Source of the DNA: Oscarella lobularis
Taxonomy: Eukaryota > Porifera > Homoscleromorpha > Homosclerophorida > Oscarellidae
Direction: 5' to 3'
NCBI RefSeq assembly: GCF_947507565.1
Contig: NC_089175.1
Span: 6,933,733-6,997,732, forward strand
Length of the DNA stretch: 64,000 nt
Shown piece by piece: positions 12,374-25,700 of the stretch. The notes beneath the pieces were generated by a model. The model searched no databases. It saw nothing but the letters and a program-made list of their open reading frames with translations, and was not told the DNA's origin. Each line of letters begins with the position of its first letter. Position 1 is the stretch's first letter. The position numbers and the translations under genes were made by a program.

Positions 12374-12650
12374 CGAGTGGCGTTCCATGCGCCTGCACCG
12401 TGAGCGCCGCTCGCGCGCAACGAATTGCAGACACTTGCATCCCATAAATGGCGTTCCCGTCAACTCTACGTTTATGCGCGAGTGGCATTCCATGCGCCTG
12501 CACCGTGAGCGCCGCTCGCGCGCAACGAATTGCAGACACTTGCACCCCATAAATGGGCGTTCCCGTCAACTCTACATTTATGCGCGAGTGGCGTTCCATG
12601 CGCCTGCACCGTGAGCGCCGCTCGCGCGCAACGAATTGCAGACACTTGTA
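12374..12650. repeat. 105-bp tandem repeat, about 2.6 copies
   Basis: Units start at 12374, 12479 and 12585 with CGAGTGGCGTTCCATGCGCC and carry an internal 'gagcgccgctcgcgcgc' palindromic GC core. Units differ by only a few substitutions, so the array is young. It explains the repetitive open frames on both strands here. Confidence 0.9.
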
Positions 12651-13059
12651 GGTCAAAAATTTGATTAAAATATACTTTAACAGACCTTTTCTTTTCTAAC
12701 TGTTACCTATCTTAATTAATAACAGCTGTGCATATTTGAGTAGGTCTTGGGTGCCTCTACTTGATCTGTAACTTGGGGCAATTTTAAATACTTTAATTAA
12801 AAGGCCTTGACTTTTTCTAACTGTTACCGATCTCAAATACCTGACTCGCTCTAAGGGGCCACTTCTAATACTTGAGAAGGTTTTGAGTGATTCTACTTCC
12901 ACTGACACTTGTCTTCTAAGGGAAGAGAACATCGGTTCTAATATCCGCCTACTAAGGGAGGCAACTTCGATTTTAATTTATATCAGTCTTCGGAGTCAAA
13001 TTAAACCCTCAAAGAAAAAATATTCACACTTTCTAATCACCGTGACTGAATTATTTTCA
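12651..13059. other. Spacer, no gene seen
   Basis: Short repeated phrases ('ctaactgttacc', 'cttgag') suggest old tandem duplication. No coding support. Confidence 0.4.
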
Positions 13060-13738
13060 AACGGCGGAGCTCCGTTGATGAGCTCGTGCAGCGTCCGATG
13101 CAACAGCTGAGAGACCCGTTCGTATTTCCGTCGCTCTTCAACGTTGTCAATGCACTGCATCAGACCGAGGACCGTTTCTGCACTCGAGAGAGTTCGTCGA
13201 GCTGTCGCTTCTTCTTTCCATCCGTTTCGCGCGTGGATGCCTTACAGTCCTATCAGCAACCACGTAGACGATATCGAGAATCTTCTGAAGACTCCATCGG
13301 AAGTGAAGAAGCGACGTTGTACAGCGAAAATGAACGAAGAAAATCTCCACAGTCGCGTGCGCTGTTGTGCAAACGCCCGTATCGCCTTTGTGTGAAGTCG
13401 CCTTAGAACACGCACTTTCGAGTGTCTTTCGCAGTCTCGCGCAAGGAAACGTGGTCAAGAGGATGTCGCGTTCGCGTACTGAGTGGGTAGCGCATGAGGA
13501 GCCCACGCACTCTCTTGCACGCACGCTCGCATCTTGTGTGCGACTGCTTGCATCTTGCATCGAGCCAGTGCATCTCTGAAAGCCGTTTAGTAAGTGTACG
13601 CACCGAGAGAGCATAGATAGAACTTCGACTTCCCTTTGCATGCACTGTGTAGAGTCGTTCGCCTACAGGTGCAGCCTTTCGTAATGCCCAATATTTTTTT
13701 CCAGAGCTTTATTCGAGAGTAGCTGTCTTCAGGGATCC
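13060..13738. repeat. Duplicated 5' flank of the receptor genes, copy 1
   Basis: Related copies lie at about 31,450-32,190 and 32,482-33,422, each directly upstream of a receptor signal-peptide exon. Shared blocks include 'cggcggagctccg', 'gcatcagaccgag', 'gttcgtcgagctgtcgcttc' and 'agctgtcttcagggatc'. The right part probably holds the promoter and 5' UTR. The left part encodes a relic on the minus strand that includes LGLMQCIDNVEERRKYE in this copy. Confidence 0.7.
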
Positions 13739-16700
13739 ATGGCGTTGACATGGCTCCTCGTGGTGGCAGGAATTTGTGCGACCCTCTTTCCTTCTCAAAT
13801 CTGTAAGTTTCCACGCCTTTTTTTTCCCGGTGACTAGTTTAAGCTGCTCTCCTAGTGAGTATTGAAACGGAAGTCGGGGGTGTGTACTCATCAGATACGC
13901 TGTTGACGTTAGCCAAGAGTCCCTACGCAGTCACCAGCGACCTGACTGTGTCAAAAGGAACGACGCTAACTATCGAGTCTGGCGTGGATTTGAATTTTCA
14001 GGCTCGAGTTAGTCTCGTCGTGAATGGAACCCTCAAAGCCGTCGCGAGTTCACGTGATCGTATAATCATCATGCGTCACAACGCGACTGTGGGAGTTGAT
14101 TCGACCGTTTTGCGTCTTGTGGACGGCGCAACTCCTCGCGAAGGCCGAATCGAAGTGTACGATGCGTCAAGCATGAAGTGGGGAACGGTGTGCGACGATT
14201 ATTGGAACCGAAACAACGCTAAAGTAGTCTGCCGTCATCTTGGATTCAATGATCCAATAGGGTCTGACTATGGCACGAAGCGATTTGGAGTTGGATCGGG
14301 AGACATCGGGCTATCGAATGTTGACTGTGACGGCGTCGAAAATTCTCTTTTGGATTGCCGCGCTCAGAGGTGGAACAATAACAAGTGTAAGCACACAGAG
14401 GACATTGGTGTTGTCTGCGGTGACGGAAGCGTGGGATTTTGGGGCGGAATCACGTTCGAAAGTGAAGGTGCCAATGTGACAACTTCGTCATATGGAGTGA
14501 TGGACTACTCGACATCGAGTGTGATGCAAAATGTTCAGATTTTGAATGCAGGCATTGTGCCTGATACGGTTCGTAGATCAACTCCAGATGCAAACGTGGC
14601 GGCCATCAGAGCGACGTCAGCAGTGGCCAAAATGACCAACGTCACAATTTTGGACAGTCGATTATCAGGGATTCAGCTCAATAATATCCACGCAGACATA
14701 AACTTTGAAGCCGTTACTGTTCTTAACTGCAGTGGCACGGGCTTGACTGGTCAGTCATCTCGCCGTCTTACGTGCTTGCGATGTCATTTTGAGAACTGTG
14801 CTCAAGGCGGTATTAGTATTACCAGAATTCCCTTTCCTATTGGTCGACCAACTGTTAGCGTTCCCTCGCATGATTTTAGTTATTCGGGAAGTATGAATGG
14901 TGACAAAATGTCATATTTTGTTGATGACGAGGGCGTCTACTTTAACTTTACAACAGCATCTACTAACTATTACCGCATTTTGGAGACTTCACCTGGTTAC
15001 GGGTTGTCTGTTTCTTTTGACCGCTTTTGGATCAACGGTCGGGGGTGTCTTCGTGTGATGAATGGAGATACGGGGTACTCGCATTTTCGTCGTTGCGGTC
15101 CATCGTCAAACGCAGACATGACAGCTGACTCTCATCAATTGGTTATTAACTTTGATCATTACTGGCACAATTCTGGCTTTACTGGCGACATCAAAGCGTA
15201 CGTTTCTCGTCATCGATTGGACTCAAGACAAGTGAACCTTCTGGATTGCTCAACAATTCGTTCAGTTTCAAGTTACGGACTTCGTGTTCAAGGGCCTCTT
15301 GGATCTCTTCTCGTTGCTGGACATAAAGCAATTGACAACGGACATGGTGGCATACAGATCTCAGGAAACGGTTATTCCGTTCAGATAGACACCTCTGTAG
15401 TTCAATATGGCGTACGTGATTACAATGACAACTACGGAATTTACTTTAATGGCTATTTTTCATTGATGACGCTCTCTAAATCACGCGTCAGTGACCATCG
15501 CTATGGTGTCTACTTGTATAGCTACGGAGCTGGTAATATGTCCATGTTGAATAACGTCTTCAATGGATCTCGCACTGATTCTGGAATGAGGTACATCTAC
15601 AGAGGCCTCTACCTAAGATGTTATGATTTGAACACGTACAACTGGAGGACTAACGGCAGAGCGATTTCGTTTGAGGGAAATGTTGTTACTCGCGTGGGAG
15701 CCTCTCAGCAAAGCTCCTATGCGATGGAATTCAATGTGAATTATCAATATGGATTGGTGAGCTTGGTTAGCGTGAAAAACAACGTCTTTATTCAAAACGG
15801 AGGTCGTTTTTATTATAATCAGAATTTTTACCAAGTGGCTCAAAGCGCTATTTTTTCTGGGAACAGGTTCGAAGAGAACGACGTTGGATCCGACTCGAAC
15901 GTTGTTGAGCTGAGTACCTCAAATGCAAATGACAAGGGTCGCATAATTGTAGAAGGAAACACGTTTGTTCGTAACAAGGGGAAGTCAATCGTTTGGTTGT
16001 CTCCTGTAGCGTACTTCAACAGCGGAGTGCAAGTTCAGAACATCGTCTTCTTCAGAAATAATACGTTGAAAAATAACGTTGTTTACAATGGAACGATCTC
16101 CTATAAAACGTTGCCAAACTGCGTTCTTGAAGTCGCAAGAAGTGTCAACGTAGAAGTCTATCATAACGTATTTGACAATCCAGGTTCTTCATATGATGTT
16201 GGCAATGCAGTCGAAGGAACATCCTCTTTTGACAGAATCAATGCCACACTTAACTATTGGGGAACAGATAACGAACTGATTATTCAGAACAGAATTTTTG
16301 ATTTCGACGATTCGAGCTTCTTGGCTACAATCGAATACTTTCCCTTTCTGCTATCGGCAGACCCATCTGACGTGGCAGGATTAAGTCATCCTAGACAGTA
16401 CCCACTCTTTGTTACTCCTTCTGGTGAAGTAGGAGGTCAATTGAACGACTCTGTGACGTTGACAGCGGCTGGTTCTCCTTACCTGATCACGAGAGACGTC
16501 ACGATTCTTCCAACAGGCTCACTTTATATTGAAGCTGGCGTCGTTATTGAAGTCAAGGCGAGTACAGGCATTTTAGTTGAAGGCAGCATGATGTCACTAG
16601 GAAGTTCAATCAGTCCTGTTACATTTCGTGGACAATCTATTGCTCGAGGACAACGCAATAATATTGAATTTCGTGTCGTAGATGGCTATTATTCTGGAGA

Positions 16701-19700
16701 CGATGAATATGGAACATTACAAGTTAATTTTGATCAATTGTGGCGGAAAATTTGCCTACCATCTAATATCAGCAGAGACTACACTTCTTTAAACAAGCTG
16801 GCTGATTTAGCGTGTAAAAGGCTTGGCTACACCCGCGGCTACCATTCTACCCGATATTGGTTTCCGTCTTTGGGAACACCTATCATTACAAAATTCAGCT
16901 GTCCGGGGATTGCCACCGATGTCAATCACTGCACATTTAGTTCAGGGAAGTATTCCGCACAAAGTCGTTGCCTTTTGGTTTATTATGTCAACTGCTATGA
17001 TCTTGTATCTGTATATAACAGAGAGTTTGGAGGATGGGCAGGAATTCGATTTTCTCCAACGTCAACCGTCCCCGTTTCAGGAAGCAGTCATTCATTGCCT
17101 TCGTCGGTGCTCCGGCATACATTGATTCAAGGGGCTGGAAAATGGACAACGAGAAATGTACCTTCCGTGCGAGCCATACTGACGTCACCTACATTTCTTA
17201 ATGTGACTATCAGAGATTCTGCGTCAACCGCTTTATCTTTCGAGTACGTTCACGAAGAAGGGAATATTACGGGAGTGACTGTTGATGGAGGGCGGGGTGA
17301 CGGAATATCATTTTATGGTCCGAGGACACGAAATTTGACATTTCACGGGATTACAGTCAGAAACATAACGGGCTCAGGAATTCGCATGTATCCTAGCTCT
17401 AGCTCACTGCCGGGATTGACAAACTATCAGTCAATTTGTTCCGTGTCAGCTGTTTTAGACGTGAGAATGGATAAAGGAACGTACTTCGGTTTACATCAGG
17501 ACGATCATTTGGCTGGAATTTACTGCTCTGTCGAGCTTCGAGGTCCTCCCAATACCGTCTTGTCTCTGACGCTCGTTTCCGTTCAGCTCTATAATGACGA
17601 CAGTCTTGTGTTAAGAAATGGACCATTAAGCTCTTCGCCAACAATCAGAACGTACAGTGGTCAAAATACGAATTCGATTGACGACAGCCTATTGTCATCT
17701 GGCAATTCCGTCTTTGTTGAGATCACTACAGGAAGCAAGAGTAGTGCTCCTGGATTTGCTCTGTATTCTGTTGCTCTTTCAACCAAACCGGGTCGTCCCA
17801 TTACTCGAGTCAATGATGTTAGTATGTTCTCAGTCGGCACTGGCATTTCCTTTTCAAGCACCAATGACGACGTCTTTATCAGTAACGCAAGAGTAGAAAA
17901 TTCTTTGAATAACGGAATCTACAGTAGTTCCCACTACGGATTTTACTCCTTACGAAACAGCGTCATACGGCACTCTCGTAGCAGAGGATTGTACATGTCG
18001 TCTTTGCGAGGACACATCGAAATTTTGAACAACGAGATAACTGACAGCCGTTCAAATGGAATCTACATTTATGGCTACGATCGACATAACAATGGACAGC
18101 GCACACGCGTGATCGATTCTAATCGCGTGTCCAATAGTGGCAACAGTGGTCTTTATTTGTACAGTTACGACTACAATCAACAATCGCGATTTGTGAAGTG
18201 GAACGTGACTAGAAACGTCTTTGATTCTAACCAAGACGGTGTTAGCGTTTATTCGGACAACTCAAATTTTGGAGTGACTGATCTAACGATTTCCGAAAAT
18301 TTATTTTCAGCCCAGACACGATATGGGCTGATCTTTGACCGCACGTTGAACGCACATGCTAGCATTGACGGAAACACATTTGTCGGCCACCGTGGAAGTA
18401 CAGGTGGAGCAATGCTTTTGCAGGGAACTGCTCAAAGCCTCAGCGTGACGCGAAATGTTTTTCACAGCAATAGTGGAAAGTACGTCGTCAAACTATCTCC
18501 TTACGATTTTACAACGTCACCATTTTTGTTTCATAACAATCGTCTTCTGAACAACACTGTGAATTCTACTGAATTGTACGCTGTGGATTACGGCTATCCT
18601 GCTGTGGCTGTTGTATCTATGTCGTCTCGGATTACCATGGCAAACAATGAGTTTAGCAATCCAGAAACACAGTTTGAACTCGGTATCCAACTTCCAGTTC
18701 AAAGTTCGTCAGAGTTGTCGGTAAACGTCAGCAGAAACTATTGGGGAACGGCGGATGAAGCTGCTATTCGTGACCGCATCGTGGACTTTGGATACTGTTC
18801 TCGACTTGCCAATGCTGAATATTTTCCGTATCTTACGTCTCCATCGGGCCCGGCTGTGTCACTCCTCGCATTCAGAGATACTTCCGTACTGAGACCGAAT
18901 TCGATCCTTCGAGGACGTGTTTCTACAAGCACGACTATTTCCATGTCTGGTAGTCCGTATACAGTTGTGGGTGATATTACTGTTCTTCCTGGCAAAACTC
19001 TTACAATAGAAGCAGGCGTCGAGCTTCGATTCACTGCAAACACAGGAATAATGGTCGAAGGTCGTCTTCTTGCTCAAGGAACGCAAAATCTGCCAATAAA
19101 ATTTGTTGACAACAGCTTAGTTATACGTTCTTCGTCGTCCGTGGGAAGCAGTGTAGGAAACATACGTCTCGTTGGAGCAGCACAACACGAAGGAGTTGCT
19201 GAAATGTACTACAATGGGACGTGGGGAACTCTTTGCGCTCTGCAGGATGACGAAGATAGATTCTATCGCACCAGTCACAATTACTACTTGTCAGACGTTG
19301 TATGCCGAGAACTCGGCTACAGCCAGGCCAGTTGGGGGTGGCACTATGTGAATTCTTCTTACCCACGAGACGCATGGCTGAAGCATTTGATCTGCCGAGG
19401 CTCGGAGTCAGTACTGGCGCAATGCGTTAACTACGTGTTCGAAAGGTCAAAATGTCATCTCGGAGCGTTGCATGTTATCTGTTGGACGGGCAATAATAAT
19501 CAAGGTCATTTGAAACAGCAGCAGTCGTGGCTTCATTGGTCCGGCGTTCGATTCTCGCAATCTTTGCAGCATCCGTCAGTTATGAGTAACGTTTTCCTGT
19601 CTGGTGCAGGATACGCGAATGCGGAAAAAATTGCAGCTATTCAAGTAGTGGGACACAGACTTGTTCTTACGGATGTAAGTGTGACCAAAAACGCTTGGAC

Positions 19701-22700
19701 GGGCGTAGAATTTCTAAACTCGCCAGCCCCCAATATTACCAAACTTGACTTGTCATTAAATGAAGGCACAGGATTAAGATTATCAAATACCCTTTCGAGT
19801 TTATTGGAAGAAGTAACGGCTATTGACAACCGCGGTCATGGGCTGGCGTTGACAAGTGGCGGCTTTTTGCAGAGTTCTTGGAATTACCCCATCGTATCGC
19901 CTCTGGACATTTGCTCTCAATCTGGAATATTGTCGGCGTCGATTCCTTTCTACTTGAGATACGTACCGAAATTAGTGAATCGGAATGGTTATAGTTATCA
20001 GAACTGTAGGGTCAACATTGAAGCTGACCCAAACCACGTATTGTCTTTTGGTATCTTGGCAATTCAATTTCAATACTGGTGGAGCCACACGGTCATTGAT
20101 GGCAAAACAGTTTTCCGCTCGGGAAGAGTTCAGTCCGTGGGTGATTCTCTTCATTACGTAACAAAAGGTAACTCGTCGTATGTGTCTGTTTACGCGCCAC
20201 AGTATTACTCCAGTTTTGATCCGCGGAAAGACTTTGTTCTGATATACGTTCAGCAACATTCTATGGGTAATGGTAGTTATTTGCATTAGTTATCAAACTC
20301 AATTCTATTTATTCTTTTACAGCCTCTCCTTCTCATTGGTTGCATACTGTGTCCGGTGGACACTTTGCTTCGAACTTTCTGTCTGGCATTGCTTTCAATT
20401 CTAGTCAGAGTACATACGACCGTTCAAGCGTATCGATCGAGAGTTCTGTGATTTCAAACAACAGCTGGAATGGAATTGATGGCAATGTCACAAATGGTGG
20501 AAATTCGGGCTACGGCTCAGTCGTTCGCGACATCAAAATCAGGAGAAGCACCATATCAAACAACGGTCGTTTTACGACAGCGTCATACAAAGACCGTGCC
20601 GCCGGAATCGCTGTCTCAGCAGACCATGCAAGCATCGTCATTCAGAATAACGGACTAACAGACAACAGTGGCGGAGCTGTGAGCGTAAATCTTGATGCGA
20701 GTCGAAGTGAATCAACATCAATTGACATATTTGACAATCGCATCGTTAGAAACAGGGAAGGTGGTACTATTAGCATTACTGGCTCTTCCAATTCAGCAGG
20801 GCCTCGAGCGAGCATTCGTAGCAACAAGATTAATCACAATTCTGCAGGAGTTCTTTACGACACTTTGTCAATCAACGGAATTGCTACTAGCGTCGTTGAC
20901 AACTCATTTCACAACAATACCGGACGTTATGCAGTCTATTGGGAAACTGGCCAAAGATCGTCGATTTCTGGGCAACAATTTGCTAACAACACGTTGTATC
21001 TAAATGTTGGGCAAGCGCCGAACGAACGATGGACGGTGTATGCCGTTGGCGTAGGGCCGTCGTACACTGGAAACGTCTTCACTAATCCGGCGAATCGATA
21101 CGAGTTTGCCGCAGGATCTGACTTAGGTCAAGGGCATCATAATGCTGTCGACAATTGGTGGGGAAGTCGGCATTTGAGTGAAGCCGAGAAGCGAGTGAGA
21201 GATAAGGACGACGTTTTGAGCCTGGCAGCGGCTGACATTGCACCGGTTGTGAAGGAATCGCCTTGGACCGATAACGGAGGTACGCTGTAAAGAACAGGTC
21301 TTCTTCCTTAATATTATATGTGACTAGGGTGTCAGTATGGGTGGACTTTAGAGGACTTTTGGGACTTTTATTGCTACTTGTACGTCAAAGGAGCACTGGA
21401 TTGGGCCTCGGCAAATTCGTTTTGCAAGGCAAGCAAGCTCCACGTCTTGGGACACACTCTAACTTGGTCATTTTAATTTTTAGGCTCAGGGATCGGAGCT
21501 TGGGTCTATCCACGATGCGTCCGTAGCTAAATTTTTGAATGGCCTTGTTCCCCGTTCTCCTGCGTCGCTTACAAGCGCGGGAGCGTGGGTTGGACTCCGA
21601 CACGACGGGAACGTATGGTCGTGGTCCGACGGATCGGACTTTGACTACGGAAGCGCTAATGGAGGAAAAGCCGGAGAATGCTTGAAATTGACATCGGCTG
21701 GATGGGAAATCGAGGATTGCAGTACACGTCTTCCGTTTCTCTGTAGCAAATTACCAGCCGGTACGTTTTTGTTGGTTTTGTGCTAAGTTGTCTTTATATT
21801 TCTTTTGGTATTCATGCAGACGAATGTCCAAATGCTTGCTCGCGGCATGGACAGTGTGACAGGGCTACTCGTACTTGTTCGTGTTTCAAGGGATGGCATG
21901 GCGAAGACTGCAACGACTTTCACTGCAACGACGTCAACGACTGTTCCGTTTATGGAACGTGCGTGGGGCCGAATCAATGTCGTTGCCGAGTTGGCTGGAA
22001 GGCATGAGACATATAACTTGTTTTTTGATTTAAATTAAATTATTTATCGTTTCTAGGGACGCGCTTGTACGACGACCTACTGCAATCTGTACACGACGTG
22101 TGACGCCTGCAGTCGCCAGCCAGGCTGTGGTTGGTGTGATAGTCAAAGCTCCTGCATTCCTGGTCTAGGTAGTCGCCCAGATAAGCAGCAATGCAACACG
22201 TGGTTCTACTACAGCTGCTACAGCCCACGGAGAGAAGGTTGTTCAGATAAAATAAAGGTAATTGATAAAGATTTGGTTCTTGCCAGTATATAACTATAGA
22301 GTTTTTGCATAGGACATTGGGTGCTCCTCTCCGTGCGACTTGTCTGTGGCAACAAGCAGCTACGAAACTTGCCAGCATTGTCACGACATAGGCCGCTGCT
22401 ACAACGAAGCAAAGGTAAATCTTAGTAGACTCTTTGCGGAAAGACTTGCATTGTCAACTGTTTAGTCATCTTGCCTCAATTGGGACGAGTCACGATGTCC
22501 CTATGGAAGAGTTACGCCTGACTACGGTCTCGGTGCGAATGCGCAAAAAATTCCGAGTCATCTTCCTAACGGAGAGTCAGACTTTCGTGACAAGAGATCT
22601 TCGGGTGGATCGTCGTCTGATCGGCGTCAAAAGTATGTCGATCTTTACCCTGACGTACGAGTTGATCCCGGAAACTCGGCCATCTACCGTCTACTGGGCG

Positions 22701-25700
22701 CCAGCAACTACAATTATTACATCACAACGCCATCGCTGAAAGACGTGTACACTGGCCACATACTTTCCAGTCGTCAAAGTGGAGGAATACTCGACAAGAT
22801 ACTTGCTATGACCAAATGGGGTGCCTATCAACTGATCAAGGCTTCTCCAGCCTACCTAGAGGAAACGATAAAGTACGCTGACTTCATTGACACTGTTGAC
22901 CTGGAAGACATCTACGATGAAGCAGCCATAGAAATTTTTCCAAATATGACAGCTCTTGAGGCGATTGCAGCCTCCTCCACCCCGCAGCTTCCCGGAGCCT
23001 CACAAACAATAGTTTTGTCGCCATCTGTTTCCGTTTACAAGTGTCGGCGAACGTCTGACGGAGATATTGTCATAGCGCTGTCGTCGGTGGAATCAGAGAA
23101 GCTGGGCTTGAATCCCATCAGCAATCAAGGCATTGTCAGTGCGCACGGAAGCAGATTTTTTGAAGAAGTCGAATCTATTGTCAGTGCCGGACCGCATACA
23201 ATCGTTCATACGTCCCTGGCAAGTTGTTCTCGAAATCCACTTCCTCCACCTGTAAAATTGCAGGTAAAGACGACTGGGCCATCTCCGGTCCATAAGGCTC
23301 CGATTGTTACGGGTGTTGGCGGCACGGGCGTCAAAGGTGTGCTTATGTTTGACAATGTTTCTCCATCGGGCCTTGATCTATCGGTTGGTGACGTGATCGT
23401 CGGTCGTCCCAGCGGCCCAGCCGCTGGTGTTCTTGCTGATTTCTATGGATCGTGGGATGACAGCACAACCTTCTTGGAACTCAATCCCTCCAGCGGTGTC
23501 GGAACTTCGTGCAGTGAGCGGGATGGTCTCGTGAGTGTGAACATTGGCGGTGATGCGCCAGGTGCCCCACGCAACGGCGGAAATAGTGGTAGCTATATGA
23601 AATGGTGCGATGCAAACGAGACAATGTTCTTTCATCACGAAATATTGAAAACCAAAGTGAGTCGATGTAGAAGGGTAAGTTTGCACCTAATTGTTATTTT
23701 AAGATTGGAAATTCCGATCGAGAAGTAATCTCGACTGAGACGCTTGTCAGTTACGATCCTCAAGTAGAGATGACGTTTCGATCGAACCACACGTCGCCTT
23801 TCGTAACGAAGGTCGGGTTTTCATTCAAAGGACCTTTGCATATTGGAACCAGTGCTAATTTGGAGATTTTGCCGAGCTCGTGAGTTTGAAAAAGCTCTCT
23901 TTCTGTCGATTATATATATCTTGGCTCGCTTTTTTTTCTGCAGAAAAGGAAGTTCATCTCCGCCTACAGTATCTGTTACTGCCCCTTCAAAGCCTTTTTG
24001 CATTTCTATCGGTTCAATCTGCGTTCGTGGTGAAGCGAAACTGTCAGCATCGTATTCGTTTTCTTTTGATTACGACGTAGGCTTACTCGCAATTTTGTGT
24101 TGTCTCTGAGCGCCTTGTTTTTGCAGGTGACCGGTCCTAGTAGCATATTCTTTTCCTATCTTTCTCAATCCCGTGGAAATGCTGAATTGGGTGCAGTATG
24201 GAGAAACGGAGTTGGGACCGAATACATAAAAGAGGTAACTATCATTCAAGAAACGCAAAAAAGTTTCGAGTGTAGACTACTGGTCTTATTAGGCTCAGTT
24301 GAAGGGAGATCAAGATTTGGCTGATCATCCACAGTACACGTCAACGTTTGAGTCTTCCCTGACTCCGACATTCGGAATTTCGTGGCCCTCGTCGTATAAA
24401 ACTCTGGACCACGTGGCCCAGTCATCGATACCTGCGATCGTGACGTCAGCTTTCTCAGCATCACCCAGTCTCTATCCCCAGTCTTCATTTACTGTGGAAA
24501 TTTCTCCGTCACTGAAAGGTCATTTTGAAACGACAAGATGCTCTAGAGGATGTGATTTTGGCAAGGTATGCTAGCGACTTCTCAATAGATACCGTATTGA
24601 GAATATTTGAGTTGTTGTCTAGAAATTACTTTCGTCATCTCGTGCCGGGGTTCATCAAATAGAAGGAATGTCATTCATAGATCTGCTGTACTACAATTCT
24701 TCGCAGATATTTGATTCGTGGCAACAGGCTTCGTTTATCAACGTCACCTCGGGCCTCTGTTTGCCCTTGACGGACGAGACGGACTGCCCCTGTGAGTGTC
24801 CCGGGGCCGCCTCCTGCATCGACAACGGCAACGGAATTAAACTTTGTCAGCCTTGCAGCTGCAGCGGATCGCCTGGCTGCTCATGCACACAGGCGTGCTC
24901 AGCTGGGTCGATTGAAATTTTTAATTCGTTCTTGCCTCAGCCGATATGCCGATGTCAGTGTTCGGATTTTGACCACGCAGACGTCGGTGGCGATGGAACG
25001 TGCCAAGTAAGGCGATTTCGGTTGGCCTACATATTGATGCTGGAATCGTTGGTTCTATTGCTTAGTGTGAGTGTACTTGCAACGACGGCACTGCGAGCGT
25101 TTTTGGACCAGACGGCCAGTGTCAGTGCGGCTGTAAGTGCAACAACTGCATGGACTCTGTTATTAGTCCAAGCGGATGCGTTTGTCCTGATGATAAGTAG
25201 GTCACACGCTGACACGCTGAGACTACTGTGCATTCCGTTTACTCTAGATGTCCTGCGTGTCCGGAAGGCCTTGAACCAGTGTGGCAAGACTGCACTTGTA
25301 GCTGTCAATCAAAGCAAGGTCGCGGCGGTCTGCCACCGGTTTGTGCAGATGGATGGAAAGGGCCTTTCTGTGACGTGCCTGACTGCAGTCCTTGGCCGTG
25401 TAAGTTGACAATTGCTACCTTATTGTCGTGTGTGTGCAGCGTCATTGTTTTAGTTTGCTCTGATAACGGCATCTGCACCATACCAATGGGAAGTGAGGCA
25501 GACAGAAAACCGTACTGCGTATGCGACGAGCAGTGGATTGGTCCTGGTTGTCAGTTCGCCAGGCCTCGTCCAGGCGGTGGAGATCCGCATTTGCAGACTT
25601 TAGATGGTAAGGTAAATCCGTGGTGCCGGAAAGTTGTATCGCACGTGGTTTTACAGGATTTAGCTACGACTTCTTTGATATTGGCGAATTTTGGTATTGC

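Noticed and set aside
12207-12656. Frames of 96-135 codons on both strands
   Set aside because: They are translations of the 105-bp tandem repeat.
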